A stretch of 64,000 nt of DNA, from assembly GCA_020466095.1 (NCBI GenBank), contig CM035807.1, positions 8,751,697-8,815,696 on the forward strand, written 5' to 3'. Below the pieces are notes generated by a model. It saw only the letters and a list, made by a program, of their open reading frames with translations, was not told the DNA's origin and searched no databases. The translations under genes were made by a program, and so were the position numbers. This DNA comes from Chlorops oryzae (lineage: Eukaryota > Arthropoda > Insecta > Diptera > Chloropidae). Shown in pieces: positions 1 through 10,075 of the stretch (within the stretch, counting starts at the first letter, position 1; the number at the start of each line of letters is the position of its first letter).

Positions 1-300
1 GAGGTTCGGGAGCATCAAACAGTCCTATATGTCCATAATGACTATTTAATTAACGATTAAATATTGAATTATGAAATTGAAATAATGATTATTAATAAAG
101 TAAAGTTAAGCAATGCCAATAAATCGTAAAATAATTTGGATTGTTTCAGATTAATAAAAAAAATAAAAATTTTATCCAATTCAATCCCGATTGAATTAAG
201 ATTTTGTTGAATTATTTTTGATTTTAATTTGACTTAAATTAAAAGTAATTTAAAGAAATTAATATTATAAAAAATAGTGAATATCTAATCTAGACTATTT
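1..300. repeat. AT-rich dispersed repeat, copy A (shared with right window end)
   Basis: This AT-rich block contains AATAATGATTATTAAT, a TTTCAGATTAATAAAAAAA stretch and AATCCCGATTGAATTA. The same elements in the same order (AATGATTATTAAT-like, TTTCAGATTAATGAAAAAAA, AATCCCGATTAATTTTAGATT) occur at about 63655-63880, so the two window ends carry members of one dispersed family. No coding capacity is seen. The boundaries are approximate because the block runs off the window. The remainder to position 740 shows nothing recognisable beyond AT-rich sequence. Confidence 0.45.
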
Positions 301-870
301 TTAATGAATACTGTATGTATAGATTTTTAAGTCACTTAAATCGTTTAGTTATTCCGAAAAAAACCTCGATTATTTTGAGACTATTATGAAGTGAAAAAAA
401 ATCCGCCCTCTTAGAGATAATTTCAAATAACTACGGCCATAATCATCTGCCCTTTTTTTGAATAAAAATTTTTGTACATTGAGGCGCCTTCAAGGAGTTC
501 AGTTCAGACTAGAGTTAACCATTTTACCAAGTCCCTCTTTCTTCAGAATGGAACCAATTGAAAATCACGTTAATGGCTCCAATTAAATTTGTCGTTCACA
601 TATTGAATTTTCGAAATAAAAATTAAGAATTTTTTCAAAGAATTTTGAACAATTACACTGTGCTAGTTCAAAAAGCCGACAGACGGCTTTCATATTTAGA
701 AATATTAAGTCAAATGCGCTGAATACAATAGTGATATTGATTTTTATACCCAGCGTAAGCGGGGTATATTAGTTTTGTGCGAATCTTGTAACAGGGAGAA
801 CTAAGCTCCGGAGATATAGACATATGTATATAGAAATGATCAGGATCAAAAACTGAATCGATTTAGACAT

Positions 871-928
871 GTCCGTCTGTCCGTCCGTCCGTCCGTCTGT
901 CCGTCTGTCCGTCTGTCCGTCCGTCCGT
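871..928 (+). repeat. (GTCY)n microsatellite of the mini-me core
   Basis: About 14 units of GTCC or GTCT in tandem. In mini-me elements this tract arises from a proto-microsatellite inside the mobile element, which explains its position between the TATACCC end and the conserved core. Confidence 0.9.
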
Positions 929-1199
929 GGTCGGATCTCCTCCGAAACGGCTGGACCAATCAAGTCTAAATTTGGCACACAGGTATATCGGGATCCAAGT
1001 ATGATCCTAAGCAAAAACGGGAGACACCCGCCCACTGCCACGCCCACAAATGAATATAATGTGTTTTCAGTAAAATGCTTGTAACTTGCGAACCACTCAA
1101 CACATTCCATTGATATTTGGTGTACTGGTAAACTACGAAAAGGGACATATCCTGGAAAAAAATGGACGCCGCCCTCCGTGAGCCACGCCCACAAATAAG

Positions 1200-1860
1200 T
1201 CCACAAATAAGGGCTTATCGTAACTTGTGAAGTAAAAGGCGTAGAAGCTTCAAATTCGCAACATAGGTTGACCAAGGTGAATGAAAGGTGTAGGAAAAAA
1301 AAATTAATATGGCCCGCCCACTGACACGCCCACAAATAGAGAATTTTCGTAACTTCCGAAGTAAATGGCGTAGAAGCTTCAAATTCGCAACAAAAGTTGA
1401 CCAAGGCGAATGAAAGTTGTAGGAAAAAATTTTTTGTGGCCCGCCCACTGCCACGCCCACAAATGAAGATTTTTCGTAACTTCCGAAGTAAAAGGCGTAG
1501 AAGCTTCAAATTCGCAACATAGGTTCACCAAGGCGAATGAAAGGTGTAGGAAAAATTGTATGTGGCCCGCCCACTGCCACGCCCACAAATGAAGATTTTT
1601 CGTAACTTCCGAAGTAAAAGGCGTAGAAGGTTCAAATTCGCAACATAGGTTCACCAAGGCGAATGAAAGGTGTAGGGAAAAATTTTATGTGGCCCGCCCA
1701 CTGCCACGCCCACAAATGAAGATTTTTCGTAACTTCCGAAGTAAAAGGCGTAGAAGCTTCAAATTCGCAACATAGGTTCACCAAGGCGAATGAAAGGTGT
1801 AGGGAAATAATATATGTTGCCCTCCCACTGCCACGCCCTCAAATAGAGAAGCAAATCATA
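1200..1860 (+). repeat. Tandem array, about five copies of a ~127-bp unit
   Basis: The unit contains CGTAACTTCCGAAGTAAAAG, a CGTAGAAGCTTCAAATTCGC stretch and CCCGCCCACTGCCACGCCCA. The marker GTAACTT starts at 1220, 1349, 1476, 1602 and 1729, giving spacings of 129, 127, 126 and 127 bp. The last copy decays into CCTCCCACTGCCACGCCCTC near 1820-1845. It lies wholly within the mini-me-like element. The GC-rich CCCGCCCACTGCCACGCCCA block stands out against the AT-rich surroundings. Confidence 0.92.
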
Positions 1861-1945
1861 GTGCGCTCATAATGTCGGGACGCTGGGTATTTCAAAGTCG
1901 GGCTTGACCGACTTTAGCTTTCTTACTTGTTTGGGATTGGCTCAG

Positions 1946-2197
1946 TTAACCCTTTCGCGCCTACTGGGACAATACGTCCCACTCAGTTAAAACATGAATT
2001 TTTCTATTGGGACATACATACTTATGTGTCTCATCTAAAACTGTTATTGGGATTATATATCCCAGGATAACCGAAGGACATTCGACATTTTTAAAGTATG
2101 CAGAATTTGTTTTTTTTTGCTCGTTTATCCATTTCTGCAAAAGTTTAAAAAAAAAAATCCTGTCTTTCGAGTAAAAACCCCGGCGCGAAAGGGTTAA
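1946..2197. mobile_element. piggyBac-type MITE with TTAA duplications
   Basis: TTAA at 1946-1949 and 2194-2197 flank a 244-bp core whose ends are perfect inverted repeats: CCCTTTCGCGCC on the left and GGCGCGAAAGGG on the right. TTAA target duplication with CCCTTT-type termini is the hallmark of piggyBac-superfamily elements. The interior is non-coding and repeats the short motif TGGGA with facing TCCCA (TGGGAC...GTCCCA at 1965-1981 and TGGGATTATATATCCCA near 2057). It lies only 13 bp beyond the 3' end of the preceding mini-me-like element. Mobilisation would need a transposase supplied elsewhere. Confidence 0.85.
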
Positions 2198-2663
2198 CGG
2201 AGATTTTCGCGTTTAAAGGTGAATCTCTTAAGTATGCAAGCATAATTTTAATTTTTACTTAAAAATTTTACTTGCTCCAAAAATTAATTTCGATTTTGGG
2301 ACCCGTTTTTATATAATATTTGACAAGACGGCATAATGGGAAAGCATATGACTAGGAACCGAGAGTTCTGAAATTCAAAGCCGTTTTGTTAAATAATCTT
2401 AAAGTTCTTTTTAAGAACTGTTTCTTTAAATTTAAAAAATATATTAAAAAAAAAAATCGAATGTCAACAGATTCACTTCCCCTAAAAGTATGCTTCAATT
2501 TTTTTAAATAAATGTGAATAAAGTTGAAAGAAGCATTTATAAAATACCAACTACCGTTGGGATTCCAGCGAAGTTTTGGACAGGAATTCTACTAAATACA
2601 AGTAATTAACGTTGTCGTCATTATTCTGTCATAGATATATAGCAACATGAGCGAAATATATAT

Positions 2664-2925
2664 AATTTTTAATGATAGCGTAGGGGATGCGTGCTATGCT
2701 CTTAATCCCAGGGTCCGAGGTTCGATTCCCGGCACAGGCGAAACGGAGTGTAATGTTCCAAGCCTAGCACTGGTTTTTCAAAATCGCATGTTAGGGGCAT
2801 ACTACATAATAAGACATAAACACTCACACAAACACAAGAAAACCTCCATGGTATCACAATGGGCCGATTAACGGCCTAAGTGGCAGCCACTTCAACCTAC
2901 CTACCTACCTAGTCACAATTTTTAA
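2664..2925 (+). mobile_element. tRNA-derived SINE, copy 1
   Basis: The body (about 2673-2916) starts with a tRNA-like head: box A TAGCGTAGGGG at 2676-2686 and box B GGTTCGATTCC at 2719-2729, the internal RNA polymerase III promoter. A unique body follows, then GGTATCACAATGGGCCGATT and a CCTACCTACCTAC tail. A 9-bp AATTTTTAA at 2664-2672 and 2917-2925 is a probable target duplication. A second, better preserved copy lies at 49739-49953 on the minus strand. Relative to it, copy 1 lacks about 10 nt at the 5' end and has about 30 extra nt near 2772-2800, so it may be a different subfamily. The short open frame across it has no coding meaning. Confidence 0.85.
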
Positions 2926-2929
2926 ACCG

Positions 2930-4020
2930 CGATACCTCAAAAATTAGAGCCAATCTAGAAAAACGGTTGATGGGACTGAATTCAGCGCCCTCCAATTATG
3001 ATTACCAGATTTTTCTCCATGTTGTCGGTAAAAAAGTACCAAATTCGAGCACAGTGTTATTATTAAATTATTCGAGCTTAGGCCGCATGAGGCATCCGTG
3101 ATTGGTGGATATGGCCATATTTCGTCGCGTCGCGACTTGTAATTCATCGTTACCTTAAAAGTGTCATAGTCAAATTTTGGAAGCTTCTAAGAATTTTAAC
3201 CCTTTAACAATGATGCTTCTTTCGCATTTGACACGACCATATCAATTTAATAAAATGTCTAGCCAGTCTATTTATAGAGATAAACTGTTAAAACTTTATT
3301 GTCCTTCTAAGTGCCAAAAATTTAATTGAATATCTACCTCAATGTCTCTAGCAACTTTCCAAGAAGAGGTATGACTTCCTATGTACAGTCAGTCAATAAA
3401 GTAATAATACACTGCAAAAATGCGTATTTTTCCAAATTTCTTCTGTTTGAATTAAAATATTGCACACCTTAGTAACATATTTAAACACTTTCAGACTAAA
3501 TAAAAATGAGTTAAGATTTTTCTATGATTTTCCATACAGTTTCCATCAAAAATCCAGCCTCAATTTGATTTGTTTTTTCAATTTTTAATTGACAATAGTT
3601 GAGCAATATTTGAAATGTTGTAATTTTTACACATTTTGGAATGTTAAGAAAAAACAAAAATTAAAAAACCAGTGAAAATTTCCTTTTTGGAATTTTTTTC
3701 AAATTTTTAATGGAAGAAAGAGCTCAAAATTTGTACTGAAGTTGTCAAATGGAACAATATGATTTTTATTATTTTCTTTTTGTTAAAGAAATTTTCAGAA
3801 ATTTAATTGTTAGGGGTCTAGTTTGAAACATAATAAGGTTAATGTTAAATGAAAAATATGTCATTCATAAGAAAATTATTGACACAGAAGAAAATTGGGA
3901 AAAACACAGATTTTTGGAGTGCATACATACTTTATTGACTGACTGTATGGCTGACTATTTGTATAAATTTGGAATGATTTCCATTAATACTTTTGAAAGT
4001 TCCGTGCTTTTAAATGTCAG
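2930..4020. other. Non-coding, AT-rich interval
   Basis: No supported gene. Near 3196 the string TTAACCCTTTAAC resembles a piggyBac-type terminus, but no partner end was found. The rest is AT-rich with several T and A runs. Confidence 0.6.
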
Positions 4021-4023
4021 TGG

Positions 4024-4038
4024 CTCTCTCTCTGTCTG

Positions 4039-4071
<33 letters not shown>

Positions 4072-4088
4072 CTCTCTCTGTCTCTCTC
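4024..4088 (+). repeat. (CT)n-rich microsatellite
   Basis: About 65 bp of CT dinucleotides interrupted by GTCT units, on the opposite strand (GA)n. (GA)n tracts bind GAGA factor in flies, but nothing nearby shows that this one is regulatory. Confidence 0.9.
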
Positions 4089-4483
4089 CACCTCAGCTTA
4101 TAATCGACCAATTAATGCTTAATTTCGTATGAATCCAACAACGAAATTATATACAATATTTCCCTCCACTATAGCGAACAATCCGCTTTTAGGTATTTAA
4201 GCCCATTTAAATGCCAATTAAGCGATTTGGCAGCTCTCCTTACAGGGCTGACTTGCTTCTGAGTTGTTTAACGAACATTGAACTGCTATTTAAATAAAGC
4301 TCCATTAATTTATCTACCTTCCCAAATGGCATATAATTCTGTAACGTGTAAATAAAATTTCGCGTTATAACTACAGTCTTCAGTCTTGCCCAGCTTTTGA
4401 GAACCCTGAATTAAAGCATTGTGATTGTGGCATTTAAAAAAAAAAAAAAAAAAAAAAGATGAACCAAACGATGTAATTCGAAG

Positions 4484-4821
4484 TGTATGAAAAAATTTTG
4501 CGCCACAATTTATTCAAATTGGGACTGAAATTACAAAGTTTTTTGTTCAGCAAGATAATGGTCTCACATAAATGTCATATACGGGCCGCCTAAGCTCCTG
4601 TATAACTTCCTGAAGCGTTTGCATACACCTAAACAGTCTCCCAATCGAACATAGTTGGATTTTGCTAGCAAAAAAAGGATTCAAAAACATCAAATATCCT
4701 CCGAGGAAGTTCCTATTACGCCATCAAGGACCTAGTGGGCACAAATAGGACGCTGGTGATTTGGTCAAAAAGCATCGGAAGGCGTCCCAAAGTCATTCTA
4801 GAAGCCAAGGGAGGATATTAA
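4484..4821 (+). pseudogene. Tc1-family transposase relic, C-terminal half, broken
   Basis: Broken frames spell out conserved landmarks of Tc1-type transposases in order. First comes VYEKILRHNL, then after a frameshift FVQQDNG (the QQDN block with the second catalytic Asp of the DDE triad), then LHTPKQSP followed by IEHSW (the QSPDLNPIEHLW region, from which the central residues are deleted). Last is LVxxSxxRRxKxVIxAKGGY ending in a TAA at 4819-4821, matching the usual C-terminal AKGG-H/Y tail. Several frameshifts and stops make it inactive. The N-terminal half is absent: upstream is a 22-nt A run (about 4436-4457). No terminal inverted repeats were identified. It is an old copy used here only as a fossil marker of Tc1 activity. 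Confidence 0.75.
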
Positions 4822-4999
4822 CTTCGCAGTTGGAACCCGTTTATTTTAATAATTTGCAAGGGGCGGAAAAAAACCGCCAATTAAATGGAAATGAATTTAT
4901 AAGTGATATTAATTATGGACTACTCGAAAAGTGTCGAAGAACTTCGGCGACATCTACGCCGGGGTCAGTTCTAAGAAATGCGGCTGCCAAAGTATTCGC

Positions 5000-7350
5000 C
5001 GACTAATTAACATTCACCGAAATTGGTAAGCTGTCGAAAATCTCCCCCCCATCAAATGGGCGAGCGAACAAAGTTCTGATATGACCATCAAATCGTTTAC
5101 TTGAACGCCGGCCTTAATTATGAGTAGCGCAGCGAATATTTGTTGTGTTGGTCCTTGTTGTTGTCGTTCTTGTTAATTTAAGGAAATTTATGGCACTCAC
5201 TGAATTGTCAGCTATTCTCGATGCCTTGACAATTTCGGCCTAGTAATCAGTAATCAAAGTATTTGCTTTAATTGAATACGAATTACAATTTAATCCGATG
5301 AATTCGCTCGCATGCAAGAGGCCAGGACTTAATTGATGTTGCTCCTTGAAGGCCTCGCCGCCGATGACTTGTCGTACGCAAAGTCAAATGAGAGTAGTTG
5401 GGCTGTTCCTGATTGTTAACGTAAATTGTTTTTTTTTTTTTGTCTGCCTCTCTTCTTATTTTCTTTCTTTGGGATTCTCTAGGACATCTCTATCGTGAGA
5501 TTATTCACGTTCTGCTTAGATTGGCTTTTCTTTTTATGGCCGAGGCTATTGTGTGTGTGTGTGTGCGTGTGTGTGTGTGTTTTTTTTTTTTGTGATTTCC
5601 TAAATAGAATTTTAGTTTAGGTTAGTTTAAGGACGCTGCTGGTCCTTTTTCGTACATCTTCCGCATTTGTTATTGAAATTTTGTGACGTCTCTAATGAAA
5701 TTCTCACTGCCGTAACGATGTTTCCTTATTTCTTTCATTTGAATTCATTTCATTTTATTTTTGTGTCTTTATCCATTTGTGGTCCTTCAAACAGATTTGA
5801 TAACGATTTTCTCGGCAAACGTATTTACACCTTTACACGCTGAAGAATGACCTCAGATTGCCTGTGGCGGTGGGGGGGTGTGTAAGCTCATTATGTCTCA
5901 TTGTGTTCGATATTGGATTCGGTGTTATGGCCACATCGGGCATTTAGATTGATTGCTTAGCGTGTAATCGGAACCGTATTTTACTATGTGCTTGAATGGG
6001 TTTATTATGTGTTCATGGCGGCAGGGCCCTTTGAGTCGAAGGGAAGTAATTGGATGTGTACGAACGTGTAGCTGCCTGCGCGCGCGCGTGTGTGTGTGTG
6101 TGTGGGTAGAATGGTCCACTCGAAAGAAGTGCGAACGGTTTATGGACAATTTTATTGAACTTGTCCAAGAACTGAACAAAACGAAATGGGAAAAAACATA
6201 TTCCTAAAGGATAAGGACACTATTTGGTCGAATGATTGTGGCGTCTGATCTTTTGGAATAGCTACTTAAGTCAAAATTTTACATATTTTTCAAAGCATTC
6301 TGTTAAAATATAATTTTTCTTTCTTCTCTTATTTACATTCATTTAAAAGGGATTCAAAAAAAAAGAGAGTTCAAAAGAAATCCTTTTTCAATTAGTTAAT
6401 TTAAAATCAAATTCAACTAAAAGTTTTAGGGAATGAAACGATTATCGACTCGTGAATAATGAAAATCTTCACCGGACAATAAATTTGAGGTCATGGCAAA
6501 GTCCATTCAATTCGACAAACCGTATCACGCACGCAGGTAAGTGCCTCTTGGCAACAAATCCCATTTAATTTCGGAGCATGAACTGGTCATGGACGATAAC
6601 TGTGGCCACCTGAACAAAAGTTCATTTCATGTGTGTCAACAAAACACAGTCCCAGACAATAAATGCCGTTTTGGGTTTCGGGCTCAATTTTTATTTTTTT
6701 TAAATTTTTTTTTTTGAGGACCTTAATATCGGACTACGTTGCATACTTTCCATTTTGGGTTGCAATTTCTTTTGTCCGAACGATGACATGGAGCTTATTA
6801 GGGGAGCGTACGTTGGGCAAGAATAACATTCATTCACACAAATATATGTGTATTTGTCGAACGAACATATCTTCTCAGTACAGAAGTCATTTGATTTCTG
6901 AGTTCTCTTTGCACGTTGACACCTTCGAAGTGGTGTTTTGGCGAACGAACAAGTGGGAAATGATAAAACCGTAGGGGGCGTAAAAGTTTCGAGAAATTAA
7001 ATTAGTCCCAAAAATAAACCTAATTATGTAACTGTGTAATCTTCGAAATCAGGCAATGAAGGTAAAACATTTGGTCGAAGAAATAAAAAAATTAGACTTT
7101 CAAGGGATAAAAATTTTTAAGAAAGTTCGTTCTCATGGAAGATAATTGCTTGCGTTTGGCAGTCGATCTAATAAAGTACCAAAAGAAAGAAATTGAAGAA
7201 AAACGACCTAAAGAAACTAAAACTGTTGGGTAGATCAGCTATCTAGCTTCTGGGTTTTCTTCATATAGCATGAGTATTTGAATACCTAGGATATGAGAGC
7301 AGTTAGAAATGAAAGAAAGCAATGCTAATACCGAGAGAACATAATTTCAA
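5000..7350. other. Non-coding interval with dinucleotide tracts
   Basis: No supported gene. It holds a (GT)n tract at 5551-5580 followed by a T run, and a mixed (GC)n(GT)n tract at 6078-6104. A lone ACCGAGAGAA near 7330 matches the terminus of the elements at 9158 and 55607, without a partner end. Confidence 0.6.
6078..6104 (+). repeat. (GC)n(GT)n alternating purine-pyrimidine tract
   Basis: GCGCGCGCGCG runs directly into GTGTGTGTGTGTGTGTG, giving about 27 uninterrupted alternating purine-pyrimidine positions. Such sequence is prone to adopt Z-DNA under negative supercoiling. Confidence 0.85.
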
Positions 7351-7396
7351 TACAATAGAGCCCCTAATGAGACGTTCTCATTCCTGGGGAATACTG
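7351..7396. mobile_element. Short palindromic relic, pogo/mariner-like ends
   Basis: The 46-bp segment runs from TACAATAGAGCCCC to GGGGAATACTG. It centres on AATGAGA-CGT-TCTCATT, a perfect 7-bp inverted repeat, with looser pairing of CCCC and GGGG outside. The reverse complement starts CAGTATTCCCC, reminiscent of pogo-group TIRs, which start CAGT. It is too short to assign firmly. Confidence 0.35.
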
Positions 7397-7443
7397 AATT
7401 TTCACTTAAAACAAAAAATTTGTTATCGCCGCTTTGATTGTCT

Positions 7444-7905
7444 TAATAGGGCATTTACATATACTTTTAGCGCTCCTCGTTTAAGCTAAAACGACTAAGT
7501 CAAAACGGGGTGTTTACATATGCACATGTCGTTTTGTCATTTTGTGGTTATCTTTTGTTTGCTCAACACGTGAAATATGAGTGAATATTTTAATTTAGAA
7601 TAGAAGCAATTATTGAAAATGCGTTCGTTTACTACATTGGTTGTGGAAACAACCTCACATTTTTTAAATTAGAAATTTCAATTACCATATGTCTTGCATT
7701 TTTATAGTGATGACACTCAGATTTCGATATTTTTAGCAGTTATAAGCAGGATTTATCTTATTTAGCTACTTGTTTTAAATTAAAACAGGAAAGTTTCTCG
7801 TTTTAGTTTTGTACGATAAAACGGGAAAAATCTAAGTTGTTTTAGACCTAAAACGGGCAAAGTTACTAAAACGCGAATAAAACGGCATATGTAAACGGCC
7901 TATTA
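7444..7905. mobile_element. 458-bp non-autonomous TIR element with TA duplication
   Basis: The left end ATAGGGCATTTACATATAC and the right end, reverse-complemented, ATAGGCCGTTTACATATGC match at about 16 of 19 positions. The element spans 7446-7903 and is flanked by TA on both sides (7444-7445, 7904-7905), as for Tc1/mariner-type insertion. The interior repeats AAAACG and GTTTTA words and contains one more internal copy of TTTACATATG (about 7513). It has no coding capacity. Confidence 0.7.
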
Positions 7906-9157
7906 GTGACACATCGAAAGAATTTCCTTTCATAACTTCATATGAAAAACTTCCCAATCAGATCACTTATGTGATCAATTTCTTTAACTTCGATTCGTAG
8001 TTTACCTTATTAATCCTCTGTCTACCGTAAATGGAAAAGGTATTGCCAAAACTCAGCGCCATTGCATATGCTTTCCCCTTCATCCTGATTGTGCTCGCCA
8101 TTTGCAATCGTTGGCAATTGATTTTCGAAAGGTTTTTCTTTCATGTTCCCTCCGCCACGCACGTTAATATTTGCTTTGTATTAAAATCGTATTGTGTAAA
8201 TATGTATTGCTGTGTGTGTGTGTGTGTTTGTAAAAAAGATTGAGTGTTATAAAACACGTGGACTTTTGCTTGTTTATTTAGGGCTTTGTTGGGTGCTTTG
8301 TTTTGTGTCCTTTTCGTTTTTGTCATTTTTTTCCTTACTTTCGAGGGCGATGTTGTTTTGTCATGCGTTGATAAAAATTTTTGTTTTTAGGATTTATAGT
8401 ATGTACTCGTATTATGTTACGAATCGCCGTCGTATGTCTACAGGTGCATTGAATTGATTTCTCGATTCCATGTCTGTATAAACGAATAAATTATCGCCGT
8501 AGACAATTTGGTGTCCTTATGTTTGGGTGTTTGGCATTGTCAAGGTTATTGTCAAGCAGTCATTACAAATAAATTTAGTACGTGATTTTTCCAATGCTCA
8601 AAACAATTTTTGGCTCGTTAAGAAGAACGATAAAAATATATTAAAAAAAAAAAAGAAATGGTTTTCCTTCTCAGTTTTTAAATCTGAGATATCATCGCAC
8701 ATTTTCCTGAGCTCGACATATCGATAAGATCGAAATCTTCTAATAAGTTTCATTCTTTCTTGTTCGAATTTTATTATAATTTTTTTTTTTTTTTTGCTTT
8801 TTCGCCTGCCGAAGAACTTTATGTCCATGTCTACGATTGCTATGGGCTACCTTACGTATAAGTAGATACCCACCTTTGTATGTATGTACATGACCGTTTG
8901 ACCGCACCCATTTGCGTTCTAATGTGTAGGTACACACAAATGCCATACAACAACATGACCCCCTGCAAATGGGTATACGAGCTTTTGTGGTATTTTTCGT
9001 TTTTCGATAAGATTCATTTTTGGTTTATCTTGTTTTTTTTGCTCTTCAATTGGTATTTAACTGCTGCGATGGTGATATGTCTCAGTTTGATGGGAAAATT
9101 GTAGAGTGAAATATGTTGTAGGGTTCATTGCTCGGCATTTATTCATTTTACCGAAGG
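7906..9157. other. Non-coding interval
   Basis: No gene supported. It contains a (GT)n tract at 8211-8228 and poly-A/T runs near 8643 and 8780. Short open frames here are low-complexity (F, K, S rich) and show no domain. Confidence 0.6.
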
Positions 9158-9706
9158 TACACGGAGAGAAATAAGTGCCCGAAATATAATTGGAAGCAAT
9201 TACATATGTGATTGGAGCCCATTGCATTATTAATTGGAGCCAATTACAATATAATTAGAATATTAAAAATAATAATTGTGCTCAATTACTTATATAATTG
9301 CATTTAAATTTATCATATATGTAATTGCGTTCTGAACATATATGTAATTACACCTGATTACTTTTACAATTTAAAGCATTGGTGCAATTATATATGTGAT
9401 TGTATTTATTTTACAGCTTGTTCTTATATTTCTCAAATGGTTTATAATTTCGATCGTATATAAGGTGATTGAATTTTCAAAATCCTTAGGCACTCCAAGG
9501 GGCAGGTAGACCACGAATATGACGTGGTGAAATATATTCCGCCCAATCGTGGAGAATTCTCCTTTCTATATTGTTATATGGAATATATTTTAAAATGCAG
9601 GGGATCACAAATTTAATTAGACGCAATTATGTATATGTAATTGCATTTGTTTTATGTATGTATATAATTCGATACAATTACATATATCATTGCAGGTGAT
9701 TAGAAA

Positions 9707-10075
9707 CCCTGCAGGAAGCCTGTCGCTATATGGCCCCATGTCTATATTGACGTCAATATAGACAAGAGAACTAGTTCCAACGTCAACAATATTTATAGGC
9801 AGTGTCATAAGAGAAACTGTACTGTCAAGAGGTACATTTAATTTTTATTGACCATGTCAACAACGTGTTTCCTTATAAAGCGAAAGAGTACTAACTTTTG
9901 TCTACATAATAGTACCGACGTCAATAATTTTTCGGTCTACTGTTGACATTCAATGACAACTCAATGTTAAATGTCAATAACGCAAAGCATTGCGACGGGT
10001 ATAACTGGTCAGTAGTACTGTTGACGCACTCAGTAGAGAAAGAGTATAGTTTCACAATTGACATTTCCTGCAGGG
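9707..10075. mobile_element. Nested element with CCCTGCAGGAA inverted ends
   Basis: CCCTGCAGGAA at 9707-9717 and TTCCTGCAGGG at 10065-10075 are perfect 11-bp inverted ends. Base composition and vocabulary change sharply at these points: outside is ATTACATATG-type repeat; inside are repeated TTGAC, GACGTC and GTCAA words. A 26-bp perfect palindrome lies at 9739-9764. No clear target duplication was found, so the superfamily is unknown. Confidence 0.6.
9739..9764. promoter_or_regulatory. 26-bp perfect palindrome centred on a CRE-like site
   Basis: TGTCTATATTGAC is followed immediately by its exact reverse complement, with no spacer. The centre reads TGACGTCA, the full cyclic-AMP response element consensus bound by CREB/ATF bZIP dimers. 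Single ACGTC or GACGTC words recur through the nested element (about 9780, 9914). A regulatory role is only suggested by the consensus match; it could equally be an element-internal structure. Confidence 0.5.

Larger units (their letters stand above)
741..1932 (+). mobile_element. mini-me/DINE-1-type (Helitron-like) non-autonomous element
   Basis: The element starts TTTTTATACCCAGCG and ends CTTTCTTACTTGTTT, the termini typical of dipteran mini-me/DINE-1 elements. It carries the diagnostic (GTCY)n proto-microsatellite at 871-928, followed by the conserved-looking CCGAAACGGCTGGACCAATC segment. From about 1200 to 1860 there is a tandem array. Near the 3' end an 8-bp stem with a 6-nt loop (1894-1915, AAAGTCGG/CCGACTTT) precedes the terminus by 17 nt, as in Helitron-type 3' ends. 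It encodes no protein of its own; a 246-codon minus-strand frame here is a product of the near multiple-of-three repeat period. Family assignment rests on known mini-me architecture; the exact subfamily is unknown. Confidence 0.8.

Noticed and set aside
769..1509. 246-codon minus-strand open frame, the longest in the window
   Set aside because: It lies across the (GTCY)n tract and the 127-bp tandem array of a mini-me-like element; its peptide repeats with the DNA period and has no domain.
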